Positions 14,046 to 21,318 of a DNA stretch of 22,297 nt are shown here, in pieces. Under the pieces are notes generated by a model. The model saw only the letters and a program-made list of their open reading frames with translations. It ran no database searches and had not been told where the DNA came from. This stretch comes from a virus, in the IMG/VR virus record IMGVR_UViG_3300020380_000300, positions 1 to 22,297 of that record, one strand, 5' to 3'. The translations under genes were made by a program, and so were the position numbers. Each line of letters starts with the position of its first letter. The stretch's first letter is position 1.

Positions 14046-14509
14046 TTCTTAAATATTTCCTTTACTTCTTTATCATCATAACCATTAGCAAGTGCAAGTT
14101 CTTTCAAAGATTCATCATCGTTCAAACTTAAAAATAATTCAATTTCATCTGCTTTTAAATGAGGAAGAACACTACTGACAAAGTCTCCTCTTTTACTTTT
14201 CTTTTTTCTACTGTTTGGTGGTTTTATATATGGGTGGTGTTGCACTTTACCACTGCCAGCCGCAGTCATTAATAACCATTGTAGTTCAGGATGTTTGCTA
14301 ACATCAGTAAACTTATGATTTACTAATTCATTTACCATCCAAACATAATCAGGTGCTGACTTTCCTTGTACACTACTAGCATATCTCATCATCATCCAAG
14401 GACTAAATGCTTTCTTTTGTTCAGCATTTAATTTGTTATACCAGTCTCTATCCTTTTTATCGATAGCCTTCATAACTTCTGCTAGTGGTATCTGTGGTTT
14501 TTTAGGCAC
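14042..14509 (-). CDS. Probable clamp-loader small subunit, T4 gp62-like
   Basis: The GTG at 14509 gives 155 residues and has GGAG seven bases upstream; a TTG one codon earlier is possible. The sequence is helical and basic. Blocks such as LNAEQKKAFSPWMMMRYASSVQG at about 27-49 and SKHPELQWLLMTAAGSG at about 74-90 match my memory of the gp62 proteins of T4-like cyanophages. gp62 joins gp44 to load the sliding clamp gp45 on primed DNA; gp44 and gp45 are not in this window. A Lys/Arg patch near 98-108 (NSRKKKSKRGD) could contact DNA or partners. It overlaps the nucleosidase-like gene by eight bases and the zinc-finger gene by four. The assignment rests on remembered resemblance and is moderate. 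Confidence 0.6.
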   Translation of the reverse strand: MPKKPQIPLAEVMKAIDKKDRDWYNKLNAEQKKAFSPWMMMRYASSVQGKSAPDYVWMVNELVNHKFTDVSKHPELQWLLMTAAGSGKVQHHPYIKPPNSRKKKSKRGDFVSSVLPHLKADEIELFLSLNDDESLKELALANGYDDKEVKEIFKK

Positions 14510-15032
14510 CAAGTATCTCCATATAGTGCGGTTCTCCGTCTGCTACAGTCTCATGCCATTCTTTGCTGGCATTTTCATTTGCACTATCACTTATATATTT
14601 AAAACACTTAAAGTTTACATTGTGGTATTGGCAAGCCTTTGCAATAGCATAAGCCTCCATGTCTACCACATCAGCGACAATATCCAATAAGGAAGTATCA
14701 GTAACAAAATTATCACCAGTGCTACAACACATACCATTATCTTCTCCAAAATTTATTACAATGTCTTTTTCAAAAGGTGTTTGTCCAACTTCAAAACCCA
14801 TCTCACAACACTTCATATCACGTTGTACAAAGTTTGTTATTTCGTGTATTCCACTTTCAACTGTTATGCCACCTGCTGTACCAAAGTTCCATACTGTAGA
14901 TGGTTTATATTTTTCTATAAGTGCTGATGCTTTTATGGCGGCATTTACTTTTCCCACACCAGTAAAAAACACATTGTCCCATTTAGACATGTTAGGTGCT
15001 TCTTCTTTTAATGCAATTAAAATGATGTCCAT
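14502..15032 (-). CDS. MTA/SAH nucleosidase-like protein (phosphorylase fold)
   Basis: The protein has 176 residues, shorter than bacterial MTAN (about 230). It resembles nucleosidases that split methylthioadenosine and S-adenosylhomocysteine, releasing adenine. Matching blocks are LKEEAPN at 8-14 (catalytic Glu near the start in MTAN), FTGVGKVNAA at about 24-33, FGTAGGI at about 50-56, VDMEAYAIAKAC at about 123-134 (MTAN has VEMEA with ribose-binding Met-Glu), and ISDSANENAS at about 147-156 carrying the catalytic Asp. Missing residues lie mostly in the centre. It directly follows apt, TAA then ATG with no gap, and GGAG within the apt end is its ribosome site. Adenine freed here could be recycled by Apt. 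Nucleoside specificity is not certain. Confidence 0.8.
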   Translation of the reverse strand: MDIILIALKEEAPNMSKWDNVFFTGVGKVNAAIKASALIEKYKPSTVWNFGTAGGITVESGIHEITNFVQRDMKCCEMGFEVGQTPFEKDIVINFGEDNGMCCSTGDNFVTDTSLLDIVADVVDMEAYAIAKACQYHNVNFKCFKYISDSANENASKEWHETVADGEPHYMEILGA

Positions 15033-15566
15033 TTATTCTCCTTCAAACTCCATTATGCATTTTACATCATATCCTTGTTCTTTTATTATAGCACTTCCTC
15101 CCAAGTTGGGCAAGTCTATTACTGCAACAATTAAAATATCTTCTTTAGGAATATTCCAATGTTCATGTATTAAATCGGCACAGGCTAGTGCTGTACCTCC
15201 TGTAGCAACCAAGTCATCTACAATAGCAACTTTGCCTTTTATGGGAGATATTTTTTGGATATGTAATTCTGTTTCGCCGTATTCTAATTTAAAAGATTTA
15301 CTAACAGTAGGATTAGGTAATTTGCTTGGCTTTCTTGCTAATATAAAAGGCAAATCAAACTTTGTTGCAATGGGAGTTCCAAATACAAAACCTCTGCTTT
15401 CAATACCAACAATACAATCTGCATTAAATTTAGCAACATGAACACTAAGTTCTGTAATACTTTGTTTAAATGCAGTTGCGTTTTCTGTAATACTTGTAAT
15501 ATCTCTAAACTGTATTCCAGGGATAGGATAATCAGGTATTGTTCTTACAATATCTTTAAGAATCAT
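15033..15566 (-). CDS. apt: Adenine phosphoribosyltransferase
   Basis: The protein has 177 residues, similar to E. coli Apt (183). It converts adenine and PRPP to AMP and pyrophosphate in the cytoplasm. Typical Apt blocks are present in order: IPDYPIPGIQFRDIT at 10-24, GIESRGFVFGTPIA at about 54-67, and the PRPP-binding loop VAIVDDLVATGGTA at about 112-125. The C-terminus ends with EFEGE. The start overlaps the preceding acidic-protein gene by 11 bases, and the gene abuts the nucleosidase-like gene without a spacer. The pair looks like an adenine release-and-salvage unit that could feed AMP and then dATP pools for an AT-rich phage genome, or clear MTA, SAH or 5'-deoxyadenosine; the second part is inference. 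Confidence 0.95.
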   Translation of the reverse strand: MILKDIVRTIPDYPIPGIQFRDITSITENATAFKQSITELSVHVAKFNADCIVGIESRGFVFGTPIATKFDLPFILARKPSKLPNPTVSKSFKLEYGETELHIQKISPIKGKVAIVDDLVATGGTALACADLIHEHWNIPKEDILIVAVIDLPNLGGSAIIKEQGYDVKCIMEFEGE

Positions 15567-16302
15567 CTTCCATCTCTGCGTCGTAATCTTCCCAATATTC
15601 TGACAAGTCTTCTTCAGATGGATCTTTGTATTCGTCTCTCCATTTGTCTGTGCTCCAACCTACTGCGGCTTCGTAACTTTTGCCCATTGTGTCGTTCATA
15701 TCATAGTTGGCTTCTAACCAAACTTTGTCGTATGCTAAATCCTCTACAAATTCTCCCATGTGCGTTTCGTTTACTGTCATAACAAGTTTCTTTTCATCAA
15801 AAGGTTCATCTGTATCCACAAACCAACTTGCAAAGCCACCTTTTTCCACACTCATAAAAATCATTACAGGCGTACAACCTTCCGGGCTTTCACCATTAGC
15901 ATCAGTACTAATGTATGCACCTTCTCTGCCTTTGAGCCAATGTGCTTCTGCACTCACTTCATTTTCCCAATCTCCGCCCCAATCATCTGAGCCGTCAGTT
16001 GGTACAGGTGTTACTGTAAATCCACCATCTGCAAAAGCGGCATTGATATGCTCTTTGTCATCTACTTCATACCAACCAGGTATTTCATTGCCATCTTCAA
16101 AAATGTCAGGTGAATCAGAATCTAATCCTACATCATCGTCCCATTCTGAAAGTGCTAACACATGGTCAATGAAACCACAACTGTGTGCTCCATCTTCTTC
16201 AATTTTAGGTGTCCAATATTGTGCAAAGTCTTCTGAGACTGTGCCTACAGCACATTCGCCTCCATATCTGCCACCATCTATTCTATATCTATATTTTGCC
16301 AT
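15556..16302 (-). CDS. Acidic Trp/Asp-rich conserved phage hypothetical protein
   Basis: The protein has 248 residues and is highly acidic, with many Asp, Glu, Trp and Tyr and few Lys outside the middle. It starts MAKYRYRIDGGRYGGECAVG, then has acidic repeat-like stretches (SEWDDDVGLDSDSPDIFEDG; SDDWGGDWENE) and ends SEEDLSEYWEDYDAEMEDD. I recall similar starts in T4-like cyanophage proteins of unknown function. The composition resembles DNA-mimic proteins, but acidity alone is weak evidence. A very strong ribosome site (AGGAGG, seven bases upstream) suggests high translation. It follows the gene at 16312 by nine bases and overlaps apt by 11, so it belongs to the uvsW operon. Confidence 0.8.
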   Translation of the reverse strand: MAKYRYRIDGGRYGGECAVGTVSEDFAQYWTPKIEEDGAHSCGFIDHVLALSEWDDDVGLDSDSPDIFEDGNEIPGWYEVDDKEHINAAFADGGFTVTPVPTDGSDDWGGDWENEVSAEAHWLKGREGAYISTDANGESPEGCTPVMIFMSVEKGGFASWFVDTDEPFDEKKLVMTVNETHMGEFVEDLAYDKVWLEANYDMNDTMGKSYEAAVGWSTDKWRDEYKDPSEEDLSEYWEDYDAEMEDDS

Positions 16303-16311
16303 AATTTCCTC

Positions 16312-16815
16312 CTAATCTAGCAAATGCGAAACATCGATTTCATTAGGAATCTTGTTTGCTTCTTTTACAAAAAATGCACACTTAGGATTAGGTTTATTCT
16401 CTAAAGGTGCAACCAACATGTGTCCGTTTTTTAATTTAGGAAAGTACCACTTTACATCTTGATAGATGTTAGTAATTTTTACTTCTTCACATTCTATTAA
16501 TTTTCTTCCTAAAGGATTTAATGTTGCAGTTAAAAATCCTCTATTGTTTAAACTTGTCAAAGGTATTACTTCTATTCCACTTAAATCTTCATCTGTTATT
16601 GCTATGCTCCAATCCATTGGCATTTGAATTGTTTTATCACCTATTTTTAAACAAATAGCAGGTGCATAAAAACTCTCCAAGAATATCAATGGCAAAAAGT
16701 AATAATCCATAAACTCAGGATCTGTTGTGTCAAACACACAAAAACGTATGTCATCTATTACATCAGGCACATGGTCTATTTCATAAACGTCGTTGTCGAC
16801 TGTTAATATTTTCAT
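16312..16815 (-). CDS. Conserved T4-like marine phage hypothetical protein
   Basis: The protein has 167 residues, with the blocks MPMDWSIAITDEDLSGIEVIPLTSLNNRGF (spread over about 65-95), IYQDVKWYFPKLKNGHMLVAPL at about 117-138, and CAFFVKEANKIPNEID near the C-terminus. I remember these blocks from a protein conserved in T4-like cyanophages, without a known function. It is probably a mixed alpha/beta cytoplasmic protein; it has no membrane segment, signal or obvious catalytic motif. GGAGTATAA precedes the start, which overlaps the uvsW stop by four bases (ATGA), so translation is coupled to uvsW. Its constant company with replication and recombination genes suggests a related role, but this is not shown. 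Confidence 0.83.
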   Translation of the reverse strand: MKILTVDNDVYEIDHVPDVIDDIRFCVFDTTDPEFMDYYFLPLIFLESFYAPAICLKIGDKTIQMPMDWSIAITDEDLSGIEVIPLTSLNNRGFLTATLNPLGRKLIECEEVKITNIYQDVKWYFPKLKNGHMLVAPLENKPNPKCAFFVKEANKIPNEIDVSHLLD

Positions 16816-18269
16816 TTATACTCCAATTTGGTTACTTGAAAAGGAAAACCCTGCTCTTTATAAAATGCTTTTCTTTTTGTCAAGTGTCTTTTACTATATT
16901 TTAAATTACTCGTAATGTCAATTACATTCAAATAGTCTTTGTCCTCGGCTTTACGAATTCCTCTTCCGATACTTTGTATTACACGAACAAAACTTTTACC
17001 TGGCTCTAATAAAACCAAATTAAAAATTCTAGGTATGTTAATACCAACTGCCGCTACACCATAAGTTGCAACTATAACTTTATTATCCATTTCACTAACT
17101 TCTCGGTATTCTTTTTGCCTATCAGCAACTTTCATATCTCCACTTATGAATACCCATTCAGGAAACATATCAGATAATATTTCACCTGTTGCAATTCTGT
17201 CTATTAATACAAGTGTATTTCCAGAACCGCTTATGCTAGTAATAATACTGCTAATTTCTTCGATTCTGTCTTTGTCAGTTACAAGCCATTTTAACTCTTG
17301 AGCATAATTGTTAAATCCTAATACGCCGTCTTGCAACTGAATTATATTGATATCTAAGTTTGCTAGTACACCTTTTTCTTGTAACTCTTTACTACTTAAA
17401 TTACCAATCACTGGTCCTAAAGAACAAACACAACCAACTGCTTCATGTTCATCTTTAGGTATTGTTCCTGTCAAACCCCATCTAACAGGAACATTTCTAA
17501 ATGGTCCACCTAATAAATTTCTCAGTACATCTGCTTTTGCTTTGTGTACTTCATCGACCATTATACATACAACCCCATCTAAGAAATCATCTATGGGGAA
17601 ATCTGCTTCATATTTTTTACTTTTCTTTTCTAGTATTGCTAAACTTTGCCATGTGCAAATTGTATGTGTCTTATCATATTCTTTCCTATCTCCGAATAGT
17701 ACACCAACATCAAGTCCTAAATTTTTATAGTCTTTTTCTGTTTGTAATACTAAGTCTTTGTTAGGAACAATTACTATTGTTCTACCATACTGTTCACACA
17801 AATCGCTTAAGGCGGCTGTTATGAGCGTCTTACCGGCACCTGTAGCCACCTCCTGCAAACTTTGTGGGTTTTTTAAAAAGTTGTTTATTACGTCAACTTG
17901 ATAGTCTCTGAGTATAATAGGTTCACCTTCTGCTGGATGACCTTTGGGCCATGCAATATCATCATATTTGGTTTGTTCTATTTCCTCAAACTCAAATGAC
18001 CAAACGTTTCTGTTGTCTTGTACTTCAACATCATATCCTGCTTGTTGTACAATAGGAAGTAATCTATCAAGTAGATTCATATATGTTCTACCGCCAACAT
18101 CGCAGAATCGAACACAACCATCCCATCTACCTAACTTGTAAGCAGGCATATGATATGCATACGGTAAAAAGTATTTTACTTCATCGGATATCTTGCGTCT
18201 AGTTTTAACGTCAAGTCCAACAAATTTTACATTTACTTCATCTCGTATTTCTAAGATACATTTAGCCAT
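16812..18269 (-). CDS. uvsW: UvsW-like superfamily 2 helicase
   Basis: The protein has 485 residues, near T4 UvsW (about 500). T4 UvsW unwinds branched DNA and R-loops and helps switch from origin to recombination-dependent replication. After an N-terminal region (1-115), the SF2 motifs are Q-like RDYQVDVI at 121-128, Walker A ATGAGKT at 142-148, DEVH at 239-242, LTGT at about 266-269, and QSIGRGIRKAED in the second RecA domain. The start has no Shine-Dalgarno sequence; a TTGACA-N18-TATAAT promoter ends five bases before the ATG, so the mRNA may be leaderless. It heads a 12-gene overlapping operon to position 11493. The promoter's spacer covers the end of the upstream receptor gene. Confidence 0.93.
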   Translation of the reverse strand: MAKCILEIRDEVNVKFVGLDVKTRRKISDEVKYFLPYAYHMPAYKLGRWDGCVRFCDVGGRTYMNLLDRLLPIVQQAGYDVEVQDNRNVWSFEFEEIEQTKYDDIAWPKGHPAEGEPIILRDYQVDVINNFLKNPQSLQEVATGAGKTLITAALSDLCEQYGRTIVIVPNKDLVLQTEKDYKNLGLDVGVLFGDRKEYDKTHTICTWQSLAILEKKSKKYEADFPIDDFLDGVVCIMVDEVHKAKADVLRNLLGGPFRNVPVRWGLTGTIPKDEHEAVGCVCSLGPVIGNLSSKELQEKGVLANLDINIIQLQDGVLGFNNYAQELKWLVTDKDRIEEISSIITSISGSGNTLVLIDRIATGEILSDMFPEWVFISGDMKVADRQKEYREVSEMDNKVIVATYGVAAVGINIPRIFNLVLLEPGKSFVRVIQSIGRGIRKAEDKDYLNVIDITSNLKYSKRHLTKRKAFYKEQGFPFQVTKLEYK

Positions 18270-18274
18270 ATGTA

Positions 18275-18304
18275 ATTATACTACCACTTCCTTTGCATTG
18301 TCAA
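18275..18304 (-). promoter_or_regulatory. Sigma70-like promoter of the uvsW operon
   Basis: The minus strand has TTGACA (18304-18299), an 18-base spacer and TATAAT (18280-18275), then five bases to the uvsW ATG. The start point would fall on the ATG itself. The promoter overlaps the 3' end of the TonB-receptor gene. Confidence 0.7.
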
Positions 18305-20026
18305 CATAAATTGTCTGCCACGGTTATTATAACCAGGAAGAACTTCAACTTCTTCATCTAGCATATTATCGATACTTAAAGCCAAGTCTACATCATTAGC
18401 AAAAGTCTTAATATATCTAAAAGATAAATTATGTAAATCTTCTAATTCATCACCATCATAAGGACCTGGTTTTCTATTAAACTGTCCTCTAAATGTAATA
18501 TCAAATTCGTGACTACCAAAAGATTGATTCCAGCCAAGTACACCCATGTACTTAGGAACTCTTGCTTGGTCTGTATCAGTAACAGCAAGTGCAACTTTAA
18601 ATGCTCCAAATTCTTGTGCATATCTTAAGCCTTGTGTTTCGTATGCACCTGTATTGTAATACTTAGGAGCATTCCAAACTTGCTCTGTTGTTGTAATAAC
18701 TGTAGTCTCTCCTGTTTCAGGATCAGTTACAGTTTCAGATGTAGTAACATCTTCATAAAAACCAGGTGTGTATTCTATTGCTTGTTCAAATTCATATCTA
18801 AACAAACTTAATACACCAAATCCAATTTCATAACCAATTGCTTCTTCAGGTAATAAATCTGCATTAGCACTTACATAGCCGTCGCCATTTAATTCATACA
18901 ATGTAGGTCTTCTATAACTATTACCAACATTTAAAAAGAATGGTCCACGTTCTAACCCGAATCTCAATGCATTCTGGTCTTCATTACCAACTCTAAAACC
19001 AAAGTTATATTTCATGGCAAAGTCGGCATTTATGTTTAAGTAAGCACCATAATTATCTCTATCATAATCATCTGTGAGTGTTTTATACTGTTCATGACTT
19101 GCATCAACACCATAACCTACTTGCAGTTTGTTAGATAGGTCCACTTGGTCTCCTACTCTCAAATAGTCTGTGCTACTTTCATTGTAATATGATAACCAAT
19201 CACCTGTTGTGTAATTTGCTTTATCATGTGTTCTACCTAGTGTAAAATATTCATTATTTACTGCAAAGTTATATTTTTCACCATCTTGTTTACAATCATT
19301 TGATGCTTCAAAATTAGAATCATAACAGTTATCATAATCATATCTATAATCAGTATAATCTGCTGTTATAGTAAAGTCTTGGACATCAATATTAAATTTT
19401 GCATTCTTATTTGAATACAAATCTTTTTCCACATTGTCATTTCTAACACTATCTTGATTAGTTTCCATTGCAGTATATTGAAACCAATTTGTTGGTGCTA
19501 TACTAACAAAGCGGTGTGACTGCGTTCCAAATCTAGCAGTTACGCCTTGTTCAATATTATCTTTAATCAAAATTGTGCCAGCAATACTACCGCTACCATA
19601 TACAACACTATTGGCACCTGAGATAACTTTAACCTTTTGCCCAGTTGCTAAATCTGTTCCAAAGTCATACCAAGCACTACCAGGTAAATTTGCTGGTATC
19701 CCATTTTTGTAAACTGCCGTGTGTACTGTTTGAGCACCACGTTCATTGTATCCTTGAAAAGCACCATCACCACCTGCTGTCCAAGTGTGTGCTGGAAGTA
19801 ATACTCTTATAAAGGATGATTCTTTTAGTGGGTCTGCTTTCACAGTTTTTACTTGTTGTGCCACTACCACAACTTCTTCTATTTCTTCTGCCTTTGCTTG
19901 TGGGCTCAAACATACTGCTATTGCAAATATAATTGACCATGCAAACATGGCATACATAGGAGAGAAATTTAAATGAAAATTCCTTTTCCACTCTCTCTCC
20001 TGACGTTCCTTATCTATGATATTCAT
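18281..20026 (-). CDS. TonB-dependent outer-membrane receptor-like protein in a phage
   Basis: The protein has 581 residues. A positively charged start and hydrophobic stretch (about 22-41) end in AKA46, a probable signal peptidase I site. A TonB-box-like EEVVVVA is at 50-56. The plug region (about 57-155) has NERGAQTVHTAVYKNGIP at 94-111 and VISGANSVVYGSGSIAGTILI at 134-154, the usual end of TonB receptor plugs. About 165-581 is a beta-barrel-like sequence of alternating aromatic and polar residues, ending in Trp as outer-membrane proteins do; Cys234 and Cys245 may pair in a loop. BtuB has about 594 mature residues, so this is small but looks complete. It has its own consensus promoter and a GGAGA ribosome site. 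Ligand, and whether it transports or blocks a receptor, are unknown. Confidence 0.88.
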   Translation of the reverse strand: MNIIDKERQEREWKRNFHLNFSPMYAMFAWSIIFAIAVCLSPQAKAEEIEEVVVVAQQVKTVKADPLKESSFIRVLLPAHTWTAGGDGAFQGYNERGAQTVHTAVYKNGIPANLPGSAWYDFGTDLATGQKVKVISGANSVVYGSGSIAGTILIKDNIEQGVTARFGTQSHRFVSIAPTNWFQYTAMETNQDSVRNDNVEKDLYSNKNAKFNIDVQDFTITADYTDYRYDYDNCYDSNFEASNDCKQDGEKYNFAVNNEYFTLGRTHDKANYTTGDWLSYYNESSTDYLRVGDQVDLSNKLQVGYGVDASHEQYKTLTDDYDRDNYGAYLNINADFAMKYNFGFRVGNEDQNALRFGLERGPFFLNVGNSYRRPTLYELNGDGYVSANADLLPEEAIGYEIGFGVLSLFRYEFEQAIEYTPGFYEDVTTSETVTDPETGETTVITTTEQVWNAPKYYNTGAYETQGLRYAQEFGAFKVALAVTDTDQARVPKYMGVLGWNQSFGSHEFDITFRGQFNRKPGPYDGDELEDLHNLSFRYIKTFANDVDLALSIDNMLDEEVEVLPGYNNRGRQFMLTMQRKW

Positions 20027-20055
20027 AAATTCTCCAGGTTATAAGTTCTATTATA

Positions 20056-20083
20056 ATTATACGTCTTATACAGGAAAAGTCAA
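20056..20083 (-). promoter_or_regulatory. Sigma70-like promoter of the TonB-receptor gene
   Basis: The minus strand has TTGACT (20083-20078), 16 bases and TATAAT (20061-20056), with a second TATAAT directly after it at 20055-20050. A leader of about 23 bases with GGAGA precedes the ATG at 20026. The arrangement is the same as at the primase and ATPase genes. Confidence 0.75.
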
Positions 20084-20102
20084 GTGAAATATCAAATAAA
20101 GT

Positions 20103-20127
20103 GAAGCCCGGAAGAAATCCGGGCTTC
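20103..20127 (-). terminator. Strong hairpin after the AAA ATPase transcript
   Basis: GAAGCCCGGA and TCCGGGCTTC form a ten-base-pair stem with a five-base loop. On the minus strand it is followed by a U-rich but interrupted tract (ACTTTATTTGATATTT), so termination is likely but not textbook. It protects the receptor promoter from read-through. Confidence 0.75.
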
Positions 20128-20128
20128 T

Positions 20129-20179
20129 TGGTGCTCTGTGTGGGGGATGACTAACGTTTGAGCACCAGGGAATCGTTAG
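20129..20179 (-). ncRNA. Candidate H-type pseudoknot in the ATPase 3' untranslated region
   Basis: Two stems cross: TGGTGCTC (20129-20136) pairs with GAGCACCA (20160-20167), and CTAACG (20151-20156) pairs with CGTTAG (20174-20179). The interleaved order is that of an H-type pseudoknot. One base separates it from the hairpin at 20103-20127. It lies after the ATPase stop and before the receptor promoter. Whether it is a stable 3' end, a processed small RNA or chance is not known. Confidence 0.5.
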
Positions 20180-20193
20180 CAGTATTACTTATT

Positions 20194-21228
20194 TTAAATG
20201 ACTCCTTTCATACAAGTAGTTCTGGCTAAAGCCTGCCAATTGTTTGGCTCCATTTTCCTAAGGTCGGAAATCTTAAGAACCATCCTTAAAGATATCTCTC
20301 TAAGTTTGTCAGTGTTCTCAATCATGAAGTCAATAATTTCTTTATCGCCTTCTTCACCGAACTTGTATTCTTCAAGCATACCGTCTCTAACAATTTGCTT
20401 GATTCTAAGGAACTTATCTCTAGCAGAGTTCATTGTAAGATCCAAGTAATGACATCTTGACATAAGTGCTGACAAGTGGTCTTTTATCTTCTTAGAACGG
20501 ACGTTTTCAAAATCAACGTTAGTAATAAAGATACAACCACCTTTGAACTCAAACCTATCAGGTATTCCTTCTCTACGAAGTGCATTAGATTCTGACTTCC
20601 AAGTAATGTAACGTTTCTTACCCGAGTCAAGTGTAGCCTTAAGCATGTTCAAACATACTTCATCAAACAGTACACTATCACAGTCATCAAATACTAATAT
20701 GTTACCTTTTTCTGAATTGTTGAAAAGTGTCTGGAACAAACCAATTGGCGTAACAGAACCTTTTACAACTTCAGTTCTTGCAGGTTTGCCAGCAACTTCT
20801 GTAAGCATGTCGTAATCTTCTAATACAGATTCAACACCAAAAGACTTACCAACTCCTGGAGGGCCACTTACAATCATACCTCTAACAGTACCTTCTGCAA
20901 CTGCATGAGTCATTCTGTCCAAAATATCAAACCTTTCACGAATACGTTCAATGGCTTGCTCATCGGACTCTTCCTTCTGCTCTGCAGGGGTATTGTCGAT
21001 TTTAGGTTGCTCGGCATATATAGCCGGAGTTACATATTCAAGGTCCTGTGTAGGATCTTCTATAAGTACTCGGATTTTGCTGAACTGGTCTCCAAGGACT
21101 TCAGTACCATCTACAGTAATGAAAGCACCTTTCTTACCAATGTTTAAAGGCTTAACAATAGGAAAAACCATGTTATCAACAGTATTCTTCCTGTATGTGC
21201 CTTGTTTAATTTTTACAAAGTTAGTCAT
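20194..21228 (-). CDS. AAA+ ATPase conserved in T4-like marine phages
   Basis: The start at 21228 (MTNFVKIKQG, 344 residues) is chosen because CGGGAGTAAAG precedes it and the promoter start point falls after the upstream in-frame ATG at 21258. The N-terminal part (about 1-100) ends in a Glu-rich stretch. The AAA+ core has Walker A SGPPGVGKS near 127-135, Walker B ILVFDDCDS near 180-188 and a sensor-1-like IFITNVD near 236-242. This resembles MoxR/RuvB-like ring ATPases seen in T4-like marine phages; the substrate is unknown. It ends in a compact RNA fold and a hairpin, and is the only gene of its transcript. The promoter at 21262-21289 is TTGACT-N16-TATAAT. Confidence 0.87.
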   Translation of the reverse strand: MTNFVKIKQGTYRKNTVDNMVFPIVKPLNIGKKGAFITVDGTEVLGDQFSKIRVLIEDPTQDLEYVTPAIYAEQPKIDNTPAEQKEESDEQAIERIRERFDILDRMTHAVAEGTVRGMIVSGPPGVGKSFGVESVLEDYDMLTEVAGKPARTEVVKGSVTPIGLFQTLFNNSEKGNILVFDDCDSVLFDEVCLNMLKATLDSGKKRYITWKSESNALRREGIPDRFEFKGGCIFITNVDFENVRSKKIKDHLSALMSRCHYLDLTMNSARDKFLRIKQIVRDGMLEEYKFGEEGDKEIIDFMIENTDKLREISLRMVLKISDLRKMEPNNWQALARTTCMKGVI

Positions 21229-21261
21229 CTTTACTCCCGTTTTGTTTAACTTATACATACT

Positions 21262-21289
21262 ATTATACTTCTTTTACGGGTGAAGTCAA
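21262..21289 (-). promoter_or_regulatory. Sigma70-like promoter of the AAA ATPase gene
   Basis: The minus strand has TTGACT (21289-21284), 16 bases and TATAAT (21267-21262). The predicted start near 21255 lies after the upstream ATG at 21258, which supports the start at 21228. Confidence 0.75.
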
Positions 21290-21318
21290 CCTTTTTACCA
21301 AAAAAAGTGGCAAAAAAG

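Noticed and set aside
14659-15441. Long plus-strand open frame (260 codons) opposite the nucleosidase-like and apt genes
   Set aside because: It is antisense to two genes with clear enzyme motifs, its translation is Ser/Ile/Thr-rich without domains, and it has no promoter or ribosome site.
15707-16315. Plus-strand open frame (202 codons) opposite the acidic protein gene
   Set aside because: The Ser/Pro-rich product is what the reverse strand of an acidic, Trp-rich gene gives, and the minus-strand gene has AGGAGG and coupled neighbours.
19951-19998. Lipoprotein signal in the TonB receptor, because a Cys lies near the end of the hydrophobic stretch
   Set aside because: The residues before the Cys (Ala-Val) do not fit a lipobox, which needs a small residue directly before Cys, and AKA just after it is a good signal peptidase I site.
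18281-20026. Bacterial contamination or integration next to a phage, suggested by the TonB receptor
   Set aside because: The gene is flanked on both sides by phage replication genes, carries the same promoter pattern as phage genes and overlaps the uvsW promoter; no transposase or attachment site was seen. A chimeric assembly cannot be fully excluded without reads.
20027-20193. tRNA or tmRNA in the intergenic region before the receptor gene
   Set aside because: The stems do not form a cloverleaf, no T-loop or acceptor end is seen, and the crossing pairs fit a pseudoknot plus a hairpin instead.
21228-21258. Earlier ATG for the AAA ATPase at 21258
   Set aside because: The -10 box at 21262-21267 would place the start point after this ATG, and the good ribosome site precedes the ATG at 21228.
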